A DNA stretch of 24,776 nucleotides from assembly GCF_015062905.1 (NCBI RefSeq), contig NZ_SUTK01000025.1, positions 1-24,776 on the forward strand. Reading direction: 5' to 3'. The stretch's first letter is position 1. The number at the start of each line of letters is the position of its first letter. Shown here one piece after another: positions 13,935-21,043 of this stretch. The notes below the pieces were generated by a model. It was not told where the DNA came from and did not search any database. It saw only the letters and a list, made by a program, of their open reading frames with translations. Made by a program: the position numbers and the translations under genes. This DNA is from Methanobrevibacter thaueri (GTDB taxonomy: Archaea; Methanobacteriota; Methanobacteria; Methanobacteriales; Methanobacteriaceae).

Positions 13935-15005
13935 ATGAATAATACAGATATGTTAATTCTTTTTTTAATAACATTATGTGCTACAATATTCTTTACATGG
14001 TATATTAGAAGAATATTATTAAAGGCAAGGATTGCTGACAATCCTATAGTTAGTGAACATAGACATAAAAGCGGCACTCCTACAATGGGAGGAATAGCAT
14101 TTTTATTTACAATTTCCTTTATCATTTCACTATATTATCAGAATACTCCAATATTAATCGTATCATTCATTATGCTCGCCGGGGGAATTGTAGGTCTTGT
14201 TGACGATTTAATAGGTCTCAAGGTTAAGGAAGTTCAAAAGATTGTTGTGAACACTTCAGATGAGGTCATTGCTTTGGGAAGGTTGGACGTTGAACCTGGA
14301 GAAGAGGTACGTGTAGCAACTCCAAAGGCAAAAGCGGAAGTGGATGACCTGCTTAAGGAAGGCAAAGTCGAAGTAATAGGTGAAGTTCCAATCAAAACAG
14401 AACCTGAAGAGCTTGAAAAAATCGTTTGTCAAATTGTTTTAGGTCTATTTTTAGGATTCACAGGTGCTGTGACAACATTGGGAGGATTTAATTTAGGATT
14501 ATTTGCCATTCCTGTTGTTGTGATAGCAATTTTAGGTTGTATCAATTCAGTCAATCTCATTGATGGTATGGATGGTCTTGCGGCAGGAATTGTGGGAATC
14601 GCATCAATCTCATGCTGTGTTTATGGTTATCTCTTTGGACCTGCAACCATTATTCCTCCGTTTTTAATTCTGGCAGGAATATGTTTAGGATTTTTGGTAT
14701 TCAACAAATATCCTGCATCAATATTCATGGGAGATACAGGATCATTTGTATTGGGTACAGGTTATGCGGCGGCTGTTTTGGTATGTGATGTTCCATACTT
14801 TGGAGTTCTTGCTTTGGGTGTGCCAATCATTTCAGTTGTTGTTAGCCTATTGCACAGGGCACATATAATCAAATTGCCGGTAGAGCCTTTGCATCATACA
14901 TTAAACCATTATGGAATGTCTGAAGTGAAAATTATTTTAACTTACTGGGGAACTACCGCTTTGTTATGTATTATCGGTATACTTGCTAAGATGTACTTAT
15001 TCTAA
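13935..15005 (+). CDS. MraY-like polyprenyl-phosphate glycosyl-1-phosphate transferase (GT4)
   Basis: The enzyme has 356 residues and about ten membrane segments. It should move a nucleotide-activated sugar or peptide-sugar phosphate onto a polyprenyl phosphate, the first membrane step of wall precursor assembly. Signature motifs: KSGTPTMGG (45-53), VDDLIGLK (89-96, catalytic Asp pair), NLIDGMDGLAAG (207-218), FMGDTGS (264-270) and PLHHTLNHYG (318-327), the HxH loop that marks MraY-type enzymes apart from WecA. Between the DD motif and the next helix (residues about 103-160) lies a hydrophilic insertion not present in bacterial MraY. The start is preceded by GTGGT. The Mur ligase gene begins 17 bp downstream, which strongly suggests a role in pseudomurein rather than N-glycan synthesis. 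Confidence 0.9.
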   Translation: MNNTDMLILFLITLCATIFFTWYIRRILLKARIADNPIVSEHRHKSGTPTMGGIAFLFTISFIISLYYQNTPILIVSFIMLAGGIVGLVDDLIGLKVKEVQKIVVNTSDEVIALGRLDVEPGEEVRVATPKAKAEVDDLLKEGKVEVIGEVPIKTEPEELEKIVCQIVLGLFLGFTGAVTTLGGFNLGLFAIPVVVIAILGCINSVNLIDGMDGLAAGIVGIASISCCVYGYLFGPATIIPPFLILAGICLGFLVFNKYPASIFMGDTGSFVLGTGYAAAVLVCDVPYFGVLALGVPIISVVVSLLHRAHIIKLPVEPLHHTLNHYGMSEVKIILTYWGTTALLCIIGILAKMYLF

Positions 15006-15022
15006 TTATTTCGGTGATTTTT

Positions 15023-16768
15023 ATGGATATTCAAGATTTGGCTGATGCAGTTAATGGAAAACTTATAGGAAATGATGATTTTTTCTCAATTGACGGATTT
15101 ACTGGAAAATTTACCTTTTTGCATGATGCTCACACAGGAGACATTGTCATAAGGGAATGGGTTGATCCAGTGGGTGTCGAAATGGCATTCAATCAGAACA
15201 TTGCCTGTCTGATAACTCCCGAACCTAGAGACGGCGCTATTGAAACCGCAAACAGATTGAACTTTCCGATGATTATTATAGATGACCTTGAGGCTGCCAG
15301 TGTGTATGCATTAAGGTTTTCCAAACCCGACAAACTGGAAAACATCTGTGACTTGGTAAGTGCCGTTGAGGGAAGGATTGTCGGAAATGATGAATTTTTC
15401 TCAATCGATGGGTTTACCGGAAGATTCACATTTTTAAATGATGCCCATACTGGAGATGTTGTCATAAGGCATTGGATTAATGCAACAGGCATTGAGATGG
15501 CATTCAACAAGAACATTGCCTGCCTCATCACACAAACTCCAAAAGAGGGGGCTATTGAAGCGGCAAATAGGCTTAACTTTCCATTGATAATCACGGATAA
15601 GATTGAGCTTGCCAATGCGTATGCACTTTCACATACTATAAAGAATGAGTCTCCGCTCTCAAAGAATATTGTGATTACCGGAACCAATGGAAAATCAACA
15701 ACATCACACTTGATTTATCATATCTTGAATCATGCAGGTTTTCATGCATTGACAAATACAGACAGCGAATCAGAATTCAATACTTTAATCGATCCTATGG
15801 TTTCCAAATTGATTTCAGATGAAGTCAGGGAAAACGGCCACATTGATTATCTGGTCATTGAGGTATCAGAAGTTCAGGGATGGCTTGGAAAGCTAATGGA
15901 AAACCATGCCGCATTAATGAGTAAGGCTGTTGAACCTACCGTAGGGGTCATAACAAATATTGCAATGGACCATATAGGCCTTGTTAACTCAATCGATGAT
16001 GTTTACAATGAAATCAAAGCAGTTCCAGAAGCTATAGGCAATGGAATCACTGTTTTGAATTATGATGATGAACTGGTAAGGTCATTGGATGCCAAAAATC
16101 CGTTTTTCACATCAATGTCCAAGCTTGACAAGGATAATGCAGTGTATTTGGATGGTGATGCAATATTTTATAAGGGCGAGCCTATTTTGGCTGTTGATGA
16201 ACTGCCATTCAGCGGAAATCATTTCATTCAAAATATCCTGTCAGCAATTGGAGCATGCATTTCTTTAAAAATCGACATTGATAAAATCGTTGAAGGCGTA
16301 AAAACATATAAGGCATTGAACAGGCGTTTTGCTAAGCTAAACGATGAACCATTAATATATGACGATTTCGCCCATAATCCCGATGGAATCAAAGCCACAA
16401 TCTCAGAAACCCTTAAGCTGCTTCCTGAAAATCAGAAGCTGCATGTTGCCTGTGCAATCAGAGGTTCAAGAGGGGTTGAAATCAATCAGTTGAATGTTGA
16501 TGCACTTGTTGAATCAATGAATGATGACATTGAACTGTATTTGTCTTCAAGCAATGATGTGGTTAATGAATTGAATTTTGTTGAAGATGATGAAAGAGAA
16601 GTATTTTTCAACACTTTAAATGAAAACAATGTTGAATATACCCATTTTGATAATCTGAAAGATTGTTTGGCTGAAGTCTATAAAAATGCCGATAAAAATG
16701 ATATTATTTTGTTGATAGGTGCTCAGGGAATGGATCCTGCTGAGTCACTTTTATCCGACATTATATAA
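15023..16768 (+). CDS. Mur-type peptide ligase with duplicated N-terminal domain (pseudomurein)
   Basis: The protein has 581 residues. Its C-terminal two thirds form a Mur ligase: P-loop TGTNGKS (219-225), the acidic centre LVIEVSEVQGW, TNIAMDHIG, and YDDFAHNPDG (about 446-455) in the third domain. Such enzymes add amino acids one at a time to a UDP-linked peptide using ATP. In Methanobacteriales, homologues of MurE/F are thought to build the pseudomurein peptide. The N-terminal substrate-binding domain is present twice (15026-15313 and 15341-15628), about two thirds identical, so the chain is roughly 100 residues longer than a single-copy version. ATG at 15023 is chosen because GGTGA (15013-15017) lies six bases before it; the GTG at 15014 is part of that site. 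The gap to the MraY-like gene is 17 bp. Confidence 0.9.
   Translation: MDIQDLADAVNGKLIGNDDFFSIDGFTGKFTFLHDAHTGDIVIREWVDPVGVEMAFNQNIACLITPEPRDGAIETANRLNFPMIIIDDLEAASVYALRFSKPDKLENICDLVSAVEGRIVGNDEFFSIDGFTGRFTFLNDAHTGDVVIRHWINATGIEMAFNKNIACLITQTPKEGAIEAANRLNFPLIITDKIELANAYALSHTIKNESPLSKNIVITGTNGKSTTSHLIYHILNHAGFHALTNTDSESEFNTLIDPMVSKLISDEVRENGHIDYLVIEVSEVQGWLGKLMENHAALMSKAVEPTVGVITNIAMDHIGLVNSIDDVYNEIKAVPEAIGNGITVLNYDDELVRSLDAKNPFFTSMSKLDKDNAVYLDGDAIFYKGEPILAVDELPFSGNHFIQNILSAIGACISLKIDIDKIVEGVKTYKALNRRFAKLNDEPLIYDDFAHNPDGIKATISETLKLLPENQKLHVACAIRGSRGVEINQLNVDALVESMNDDIELYLSSSNDVVNELNFVEDDEREVFFNTLNENNVEYTHFDNLKDCLAEVYKNADKNDIILLIGAQGMDPAESLLSDII
15026..15628 (+). repeat. Tandem duplication inside the Mur ligase gene (315-bp period)
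   Basis: Copy one (15026-15313) and copy two (15341-15628) are each 96 codons and align without gaps at about 65 of 96 residues. Shared blocks include FFSIDGFTG, DAHTGD, NIACLIT and ANRLNFP. The 27 bp between copies encode a short linker. Third codon positions differ often, so the event is not very recent. The unit has the look of the small alpha/beta substrate-binding domain that starts Mur ligases, and also recalls DRTGG-type domains. Confidence 0.9.
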
Positions 16769-16850
16769 ATTTAAATATTATATTGATTTAATATATTAAA
16801 TGTATAAACTCATTCTTTTTAAAAGAATTGACACTTATGAGGATATAAAC

Positions 16851-17294
16851 ATGTTTATAAAGATTAGAAGAGACACATTAATAATTTTATTATTAGCGTT
16901 TATTTTAATTCTTTGTGGTCGTTTAATCACATATGTTGCATTTGCTTCATCTACAAGTATCGATGACGGTATTCCTATTTCAGGAATCATTGTTAAAGGA
17001 AACGATATTGTTCCTGCCGATACTGTCAGATATAATGTTATGCAAGCAGGTTTCAGGGACGGAAGTGTAATTTATGGAGATATTTTAAAAACTTCTAAAA
17101 GAGAGGTTTCCCTACAGGATGCGATACAGACGGCGCAAGAATTTGCAACACGGTCGACGGTGCCTGGTACATCTGTTGAGCCGGTTACTGCAGCTGATGT
17201 GCAGGTGGATAAGAATACAGGTGTTGTTACTGTAACTGTTATAGAAGACTTTTCTTCTGTTGAATTGAATAATAAAACGTTGGGAGTGGGATGA
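16851..17294 (+). CDS. Single-pass protein with POTRA-like domain (FtsQ-like topology)
   Basis: The protein has 148 residues: a short basic N-terminus (MFIKIRRD), one membrane helix (about 8-30), then an outward-facing domain. That domain reads as strand (PISGIIVKGND), helix (PADTVRYNVMQ), helix (SLQDAIQTAQEFATRS), strand (AADVQVD) and strand (GVVTVTVIED). This beta-alpha-alpha-beta-beta order, with the I-x-V-x-GN opening, is that of POTRA domains, as in FtsQ. I did not recognise a named archaeal family, so the fold is an inference. ATG at 16851 follows GAGGATA; the ATG at 16800 would place 17 odd residues before it. Its stop is followed immediately by the ATG of the next gene. Location after MraY-like and Mur ligase genes suggests a role in wall assembly or division. 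Confidence 0.68.
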   Translation: MFIKIRRDTLIILLLAFILILCGRLITYVAFASSTSIDDGIPISGIIVKGNDIVPADTVRYNVMQAGFRDGSVIYGDILKTSKREVSLQDAIQTAQEFATRSTVPGTSVEPVTAADVQVDKNTGVVTVTVIEDFSSVELNNKTLGVG

Positions 17295-18560
17295 ATGAAA
17301 TTGAATAAGTTCCACATGTCCATAGCTTTTTTAATTATATTCTTAATGACAATGAGCAGCGTTGCCGCTACTTGTAACATTATTGTCATCACTGACCCTT
17401 CCGGTAGTGATCCGAATGGTGCGGCAGCTGGAAGTATGTCCTTTGCGGATAACATGTTCCAGTCTACATTTTTAATGTCTAAAAATAATCATTTTGCGGT
17501 TCTCTCAGGGGGTACCGGTAGTTCAGATACAAGGCTGGATTCAGTTATTGAGGCAGTGGCTAATTTGGAGAATAACGCTTCTGCAGCTTCTGCAGCATCC
17601 ATTGCTTCTCAGTATAAGGGGGCTCGTCTGGTAGCTGGAGGTCCAAGTATTGGTGCAGCTATTGGAGGTTCATTTAACGCTTACGTAATTACTGTTGACG
17701 ATGCAAGTAATGATATTAAGGTAACTCCGTACACCAGTGGTGTAGCTACCTTGCAGCCTGGTCAAAAAGGAGCCATTATTCACTTAAGGAACACTGATGG
17801 AAATCCATTATACGGTACAGCAGATTCTGTCAGAAAAGAAACTGCAATGAATATCGGAAAAATGATCAGGGACGGATATCCTGCAACCACTATCCTTTCA
17901 GAGGCCATGGGTGAAGTGGCTAAAGATTCAGGTGAAAAATACGGTGGTGGTGGAGTGAATTTGGTTTCTGGAATTTCAACAGACGACATGTTTACTCCTA
18001 TTGAAATGAACCAAACCGGTTATCCTATGGATGAGGAATACTCAAGAGTATGTGACGATTGCGGATGGGCTATGGGTTATCCTAGAGCTGAATCATATGA
18101 TGTGTGCCCAGTTTGTGGAGCCGGACTAAGAACCGTTTATGCATATGAGGCGTTAGGATCTGCCCTGACTGTAAGTCCAAATGCGGTCAGTGTTTCAGTT
18201 TATGGAAGTGATAAGCCAGGTTTAGCATCCACAACATCCGAAATTGTTGAGGCATCCGTTGCAAAATATGGATATGATGCGTCAGCTATTGCAGGCTCAA
18301 TTAATAGGGCTATTAATAACGGACTCTTAATGGGTGTTGACCATGTAGAACCTAAGGACATCAATGTCAAACAGGGTTCAAAGGCTGTCGGTGTTTATTA
18401 TAATGCACTTCCGGGAGACAGGTCATCTCCTGCATGGGACTTGCCTATTGACGGCAATATCTTGAACATATTGGGTAGTATTCAGACCGCTGTGGGAATT
18501 ATTTTAATACTTTTAGTTGTGTTCAGATCAAGATTATTAAAATCTTTCCAAAATAGGTGA
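17295..18560 (+). CDS. Secreted, C-terminally anchored protein with extracytoplasmic zinc ribbon
   Basis: The protein has 421 residues and an N-terminal signal peptide (about 1-26, ending SSVAAT). A long glycine- and alanine-rich domain follows, with repeated GG turns (SGGTGSSD, AGGPSIGAAIGG) and a TADSVRKETAMNIGKMIRDGY helix. A four-cysteine ribbon sits at C253, C256, C271 and C274 (CDDCGWAM and CPVCGAG). A final membrane helix (about 388-412) ends in basic residues, so the bulk faces outward with a short cytosolic tail. No named family was recognised. The start abuts the stop of the POTRA-like gene, so the two are co-translated and probably act together at the cell surface, likely in wall assembly given the genes upstream. 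Confidence 0.72.
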   Translation: MKLNKFHMSIAFLIIFLMTMSSVAATCNIIVITDPSGSDPNGAAAGSMSFADNMFQSTFLMSKNNHFAVLSGGTGSSDTRLDSVIEAVANLENNASAASAASIASQYKGARLVAGGPSIGAAIGGSFNAYVITVDDASNDIKVTPYTSGVATLQPGQKGAIIHLRNTDGNPLYGTADSVRKETAMNIGKMIRDGYPATTILSEAMGEVAKDSGEKYGGGGVNLVSGISTDDMFTPIEMNQTGYPMDEEYSRVCDDCGWAMGYPRAESYDVCPVCGAGLRTVYAYEALGSALTVSPNAVSVSVYGSDKPGLASTTSEIVEASVAKYGYDASAIAGSINRAINNGLLMGVDHVEPKDINVKQGSKAVGVYYNALPGDRSSPAWDLPIDGNILNILGSIQTAVGIILILLVVFRSRLLKSFQNR

Positions 18561-18565
18561 TTATC

Positions 18566-18997
18566 GTGGCGTTGATATTAGTTAGAGGGGAAAATAATTC
18601 CAAATTGCTCAGTGCAATTGCCGATATGGAACGCCATGGTAATTTGAATTTAACTACAAAACCCAAAGTCGTTGATGCAAAATTTGCTGATTCATTAGTT
18701 GAGGGAATTTTAAATTCAAAACTCAAAACAACATCTAATGTTGCCATTGCATTTTTTGTAAAGGAAGATACTACCTTAAGCATTATGCAAGTTAAAAAAA
18801 TTCATCCTCCGGCTCATGTTGTGGTTGTCAGTGATGAATATGATGCATATTCCAAATTGGAGTATGTTTTAAATAATGCTGAGGATTTCAGTGCATATCA
18901 TTCCACTAAAGCTATAAATGATGGGATGATTGACTATAAAATAAATAAAAAAGAAAGGCATATTAGAAATGATAAGTTAAATAGCTATACAAAATAG
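18566..18997 (+). CDS. Conserved-looking unknown cytosolic protein
   Basis: The protein has 143 residues beginning MALILVRGENNSKLLSAIAD, with alternating hydrophobic strands (NVAIAFFVKED, AHVVVVSDEYD) and helices that suggest a small alpha/beta fold. It has a basic C-terminal tail and no membrane segment or metal motif. No family was recognised. The start is taken as GTG at 18566, with GGTGAT (18556-18561) as its ribosome-binding site; the GTG at 18557 is part of that site. It overlaps or abuts the end of the secreted zinc-ribbon gene and is the last gene of the wall-locus operon. Its stop lies inside a hairpin shared with the convergent aMBF1 gene. Confidence 0.7.
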   Translation: MALILVRGENNSKLLSAIADMERHGNLNLTTKPKVVDAKFADSLVEGILNSKLKTTSNVAIAFFVKEDTTLSIMQVKKIHPPAHVVVVSDEYDAYSKLEYVLNNAEDFSAYHSTKAINDGMIDYKINKKERHIRNDKLNSYTK

Positions 18998-19006
18998 CTA
19001 TTTTCT
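18980..19006. terminator. Hairpin over convergent stop codons
   Basis: AATAGCTAT (18980-18988) and ATAGCTATT (18994-19002) form a perfect 9-bp stem with a 5-nt loop, followed by T-rich DNA. The stop codons of both genes, TAG at 18995-18997 and its mirror CTA at 18998-19000, lie side by side in the right arm. It probably ends plus-strand transcription. Confidence 0.5.
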
Positions 19007-19495
19007 TTTGATTTTCATAATGTTGCCTAATGTTCTTTCTCCTGAAGAACTGTTTACGAATTGATTCAAATCAATATTATCTACTTTTTCAAGCAATTTA
19101 ATGCCTAATGTCTTTTCGAGTTTCTTTGTGAGTTTGGTGTCGGGAGTCATTTTCCCGGTTTCAATTCTGGTTATCACTGAAACCCTTTCGTTTATCTTTT
19201 TACCTAACTCTTCACGAGACCAGTCTTTTGCTTCTCTTGCTTTTCTAACTTCAAAGCTGAAGTCTTCAATCAATTCTTCTGTAGGTTCGTCATTTCTAGA
19301 GTAAAGCCTATTCCTTGTAGTTGAAGGTCTTTGATTTTTGTTCTTGTTTTGTTTTACAAATTTAGGTTTTGGAGGTGCTTTTTGAATCTTTCCAAGTTTT
19401 GAGCACTCTTTACAAACAACCATTACTGATCCTTCAATTTTTGCTCTTATAGGATTGTTTTCTGGCACAGGTTTGCCACAAATTTCACATTCCAT
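18998..19495 (-). CDS. Multiprotein bridging factor aMBF1
   Basis: This 165-residue archaeal MBF1 has an N-terminal zinc ribbon with cysteines C3, C6, C28 and C31 (MECEICGKP and VVCKECSK). A basic, flexible linker rich in Lys, Pro and Arg (KAPPKPKFVKQNKNKN) follows, then a Cro/C1-type helix-turn-helix (about 80-130: VRKAREAKDWSREELGKKI, VITRIETGKMTPD). Eukaryotic MBF1 bridges activators and TBP. The archaeal protein is linked to ribosome and translation functions. It is divergent from PAN across about 160 bp, and its 3' end meets the wall-locus operon with no spacing. The length and domain order are normal for the family. Confidence 0.93.
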   Translation of the reverse strand: MECEICGKPVPENNPIRAKIEGSVMVVCKECSKLGKIQKAPPKPKFVKQNKNKNQRPSTTRNRLYSRNDEPTEELIEDFSFEVRKAREAKDWSREELGKKINERVSVITRIETGKMTPDTKLTKKLEKTLGIKLLEKVDNIDLNQFVNSSSGERTLGNIMKIKRK

Positions 19496-19577
19496 ATCAA
19501 TCAGTTCCTTAATTTTCTAAATAAATATATATTATTAATGTTATATAATGATTGTTAGTATGAATTAAAATGAATAC

Positions 19578-19587
19578 CTTTAAATAC
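19578..19587 (+). promoter_or_regulatory. TATA element of PAN
   Basis: CTTTAAATAC lies about 70 bp upstream of the PAN start and resembles the archaeal TATA box; initiation would be near 19610. An inverted pair, GTTAC (19594-19598) and GTAAC (19613-19617), flanks that point and might be an operator, but five bases is weak evidence. Confidence 0.42.
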
Positions 19588-19655
19588 TTTAAAGTTACTA
19601 ATTGTTATTAAAGTAACATGTTGTTAAAATTTTAAACTAACTGGAGATGATTCAC

Positions 19656-20912
19656 ATGAATGATTTTAATGATTTGGAAAATTCTTCAAAAGAGCAATTA
19701 ATCGAAAAAGTAGATTTTCTACAAGAGGAAATTGATATTTTAAGAGAAGAAAAATCCAAAGCTAAAAGTAACTTAATGTGGAAAGTTAGGAAATTAGAAA
19801 AAGATAAAGTCTTAATAGAAAATGAAAAAATCAGACTTGAAAGAGAAGTCAAATCTCTTAGATCAGAAGTGGATAGATTCAGATCCCCTCCATTAGTGCT
19901 CGCTACTATTACAGAAGTGTTAGATGATCATAGGATGACAGTTAAAAGCAGCACTGGACCTAGTTTTCTTGTTAATTACTCAAAATTCTTAGATGAAAAA
20001 TTATTAGTCCCTGGTTCAAGGGTCGCTTTAAATCAACAGACATTCGGTATAGTTGAAGTATTGCCGTCTGAAAAAGATGCAAACGTTTCAGGAATGGAAA
20101 TCGAAACCAAACCAGACATTACATATGATAAAATCGGTGGTTTGGAAGACCAAATTATTGAAGTTAAGGAAACAGTTGAGCTTCCTTTAACAGAACCTGA
20201 ATTGTTTGAAAGGGTAGGAATAGAACCTCCTAAGGGAATTCTGTTATACGGACCTCCTGGAACTGGTAAAACTTTACTTGCAAAAGCGGTAGCTAATGAA
20301 ACCAATGCTACATTCATTAAGATTGTAGCTTCCGAATTTGTTAAAAAATACATCGGTGAAGGCGCAAGGCTCGTCCGTGAAGTGTTTGAACTTGCTAAAG
20401 AAAAGGCTCCTGCAATCATATTCATTGATGAATTGGATGCGGTTGCTGCAAAAAGACTTAAAAGTTCCACCAGTGGGGACAGGGAAGTTCAAAGGACATT
20501 GATGCAGCTATTGGCTGAACTCGACGGATTCGAATCCAGAGGAGACATTGGAATTATCGGAGCAACTAACAGGCCTGATATTCTAGACCCTGCACTTTTA
20601 CGTCCTGGACGTTTTGACAGATTCATTGAAGTGCCTCTTCCAAATGTGGACGGCAGACGTGAAATACTTAAGATTCACACTAAAAACATGTCATTTGATG
20701 AAGAAGCTGATATTGATTTGTTAGCCGATTTAACAGATGGCTTTTCCGGCGCTGATTTAAAGGCAGTATGTACCGAAGCAGGTATGTTTGCAATTCGTGC
20801 TAAACGTGATAAGATCACTGTCGATGACTTTATGAAAGCTGTAGATAAAGTTATGGATAAAAATAAAGAAGACGAAATCTTTAAATCAGAAGCAGGAATG
20901 ATGTTCGGATAA
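19656..20912 (+). CDS. pan: Proteasome-activating nucleotidase PAN
   Basis: This 418-residue AAA ATPase unfolds proteins and feeds them into the 20S proteasome. Domains: an N-terminal coiled coil (about 12-76), an OB-fold (about 77-140), then the AAA module with Walker A GPPGTGKT (199-206), pore loop FVKKYIGEG (228-236), Walker B IIFIDE (254-259), sensor GATNRPD and arginine-finger segment RPGRFDR. The C-terminus ends MFG; the usual gate-opening motif is hydrophobic-Tyr-any (HbYX), so Phe replaces Tyr. ATG at 19656 is chosen because GGAGATGA lies at correct spacing before it; the ATG at 19647 is inside that site. The gene is followed by a C/D box RNA at 20925. It diverges from aMBF1. Confidence 0.96.
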   Translation: MNDFNDLENSSKEQLIEKVDFLQEEIDILREEKSKAKSNLMWKVRKLEKDKVLIENEKIRLEREVKSLRSEVDRFRSPPLVLATITEVLDDHRMTVKSSTGPSFLVNYSKFLDEKLLVPGSRVALNQQTFGIVEVLPSEKDANVSGMEIETKPDITYDKIGGLEDQIIEVKETVELPLTEPELFERVGIEPPKGILLYGPPGTGKTLLAKAVANETNATFIKIVASEFVKKYIGEGARLVREVFELAKEKAPAIIFIDELDAVAAKRLKSSTSGDREVQRTLMQLLAELDGFESRGDIGIIGATNRPDILDPALLRPGRFDRFIEVPLPNVDGRREILKIHTKNMSFDEEADIDLLADLTDGFSGADLKAVCTEAGMFAIRAKRDKITVDDFMKAVDKVMDKNKEDEIFKSEAGMMFG

Positions 20913-20924
20913 AATTTAATTGAC

Positions 20925-20990
20925 AATAAGCCTATGATGAACCCTATGAGCTCTGATATGTGATGAATGATGGGCGAGCTGAGGCTTATT
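20925..20990 (+). ncRNA. C/D box guide RNA (2'-O-methylation)
   Basis: All elements of an archaeal C/D sRNA are present in order. A stem is formed by AATAAGCC (20925-20932) and GGCTTATT (20983-20990). Box C is ATGATGA (20934-20940), box D' is CTGA (20953-20956), box C' is GTGATGA (20960-20966) and box D is CTGA (20979-20982). Both guide spacers, ACCCTATGAGCT (20941-20952) and ATGATGGGCGAG (20967-20978), are exactly 12 nt, the archaeal norm, and the D'-C' linker is 3 nt. A run of six T (20989-20994) follows as a terminator. Such RNAs bind L7Ae, Nop5 and fibrillarin and direct methylation at the nucleotide paired five bases upstream of D or D'. Thirteen bases after the PAN stop, it is probably transcribed with or processed from the PAN message. 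Confidence 0.85.
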
Positions 20991-21043
20991 TTTTATAACT
21001 TTTTTCTAAAACTTTATTTAAAATAAATTATAATAGTATTATT

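Noticed and set aside
15193..15687. Minus-strand frame of 164 codons across the duplicated Mur ligase domain
   Set aside because: It shows an internal repeat only because the coding strand is duplicated there; no ribosome-binding site or motif.
19594..19617. GTTAC/GTAAC inverted pair upstream of PAN as an operator
   Set aside because: Only five bases per arm in very AT-rich DNA; kept as a remark in the promoter entry, not as a finding.
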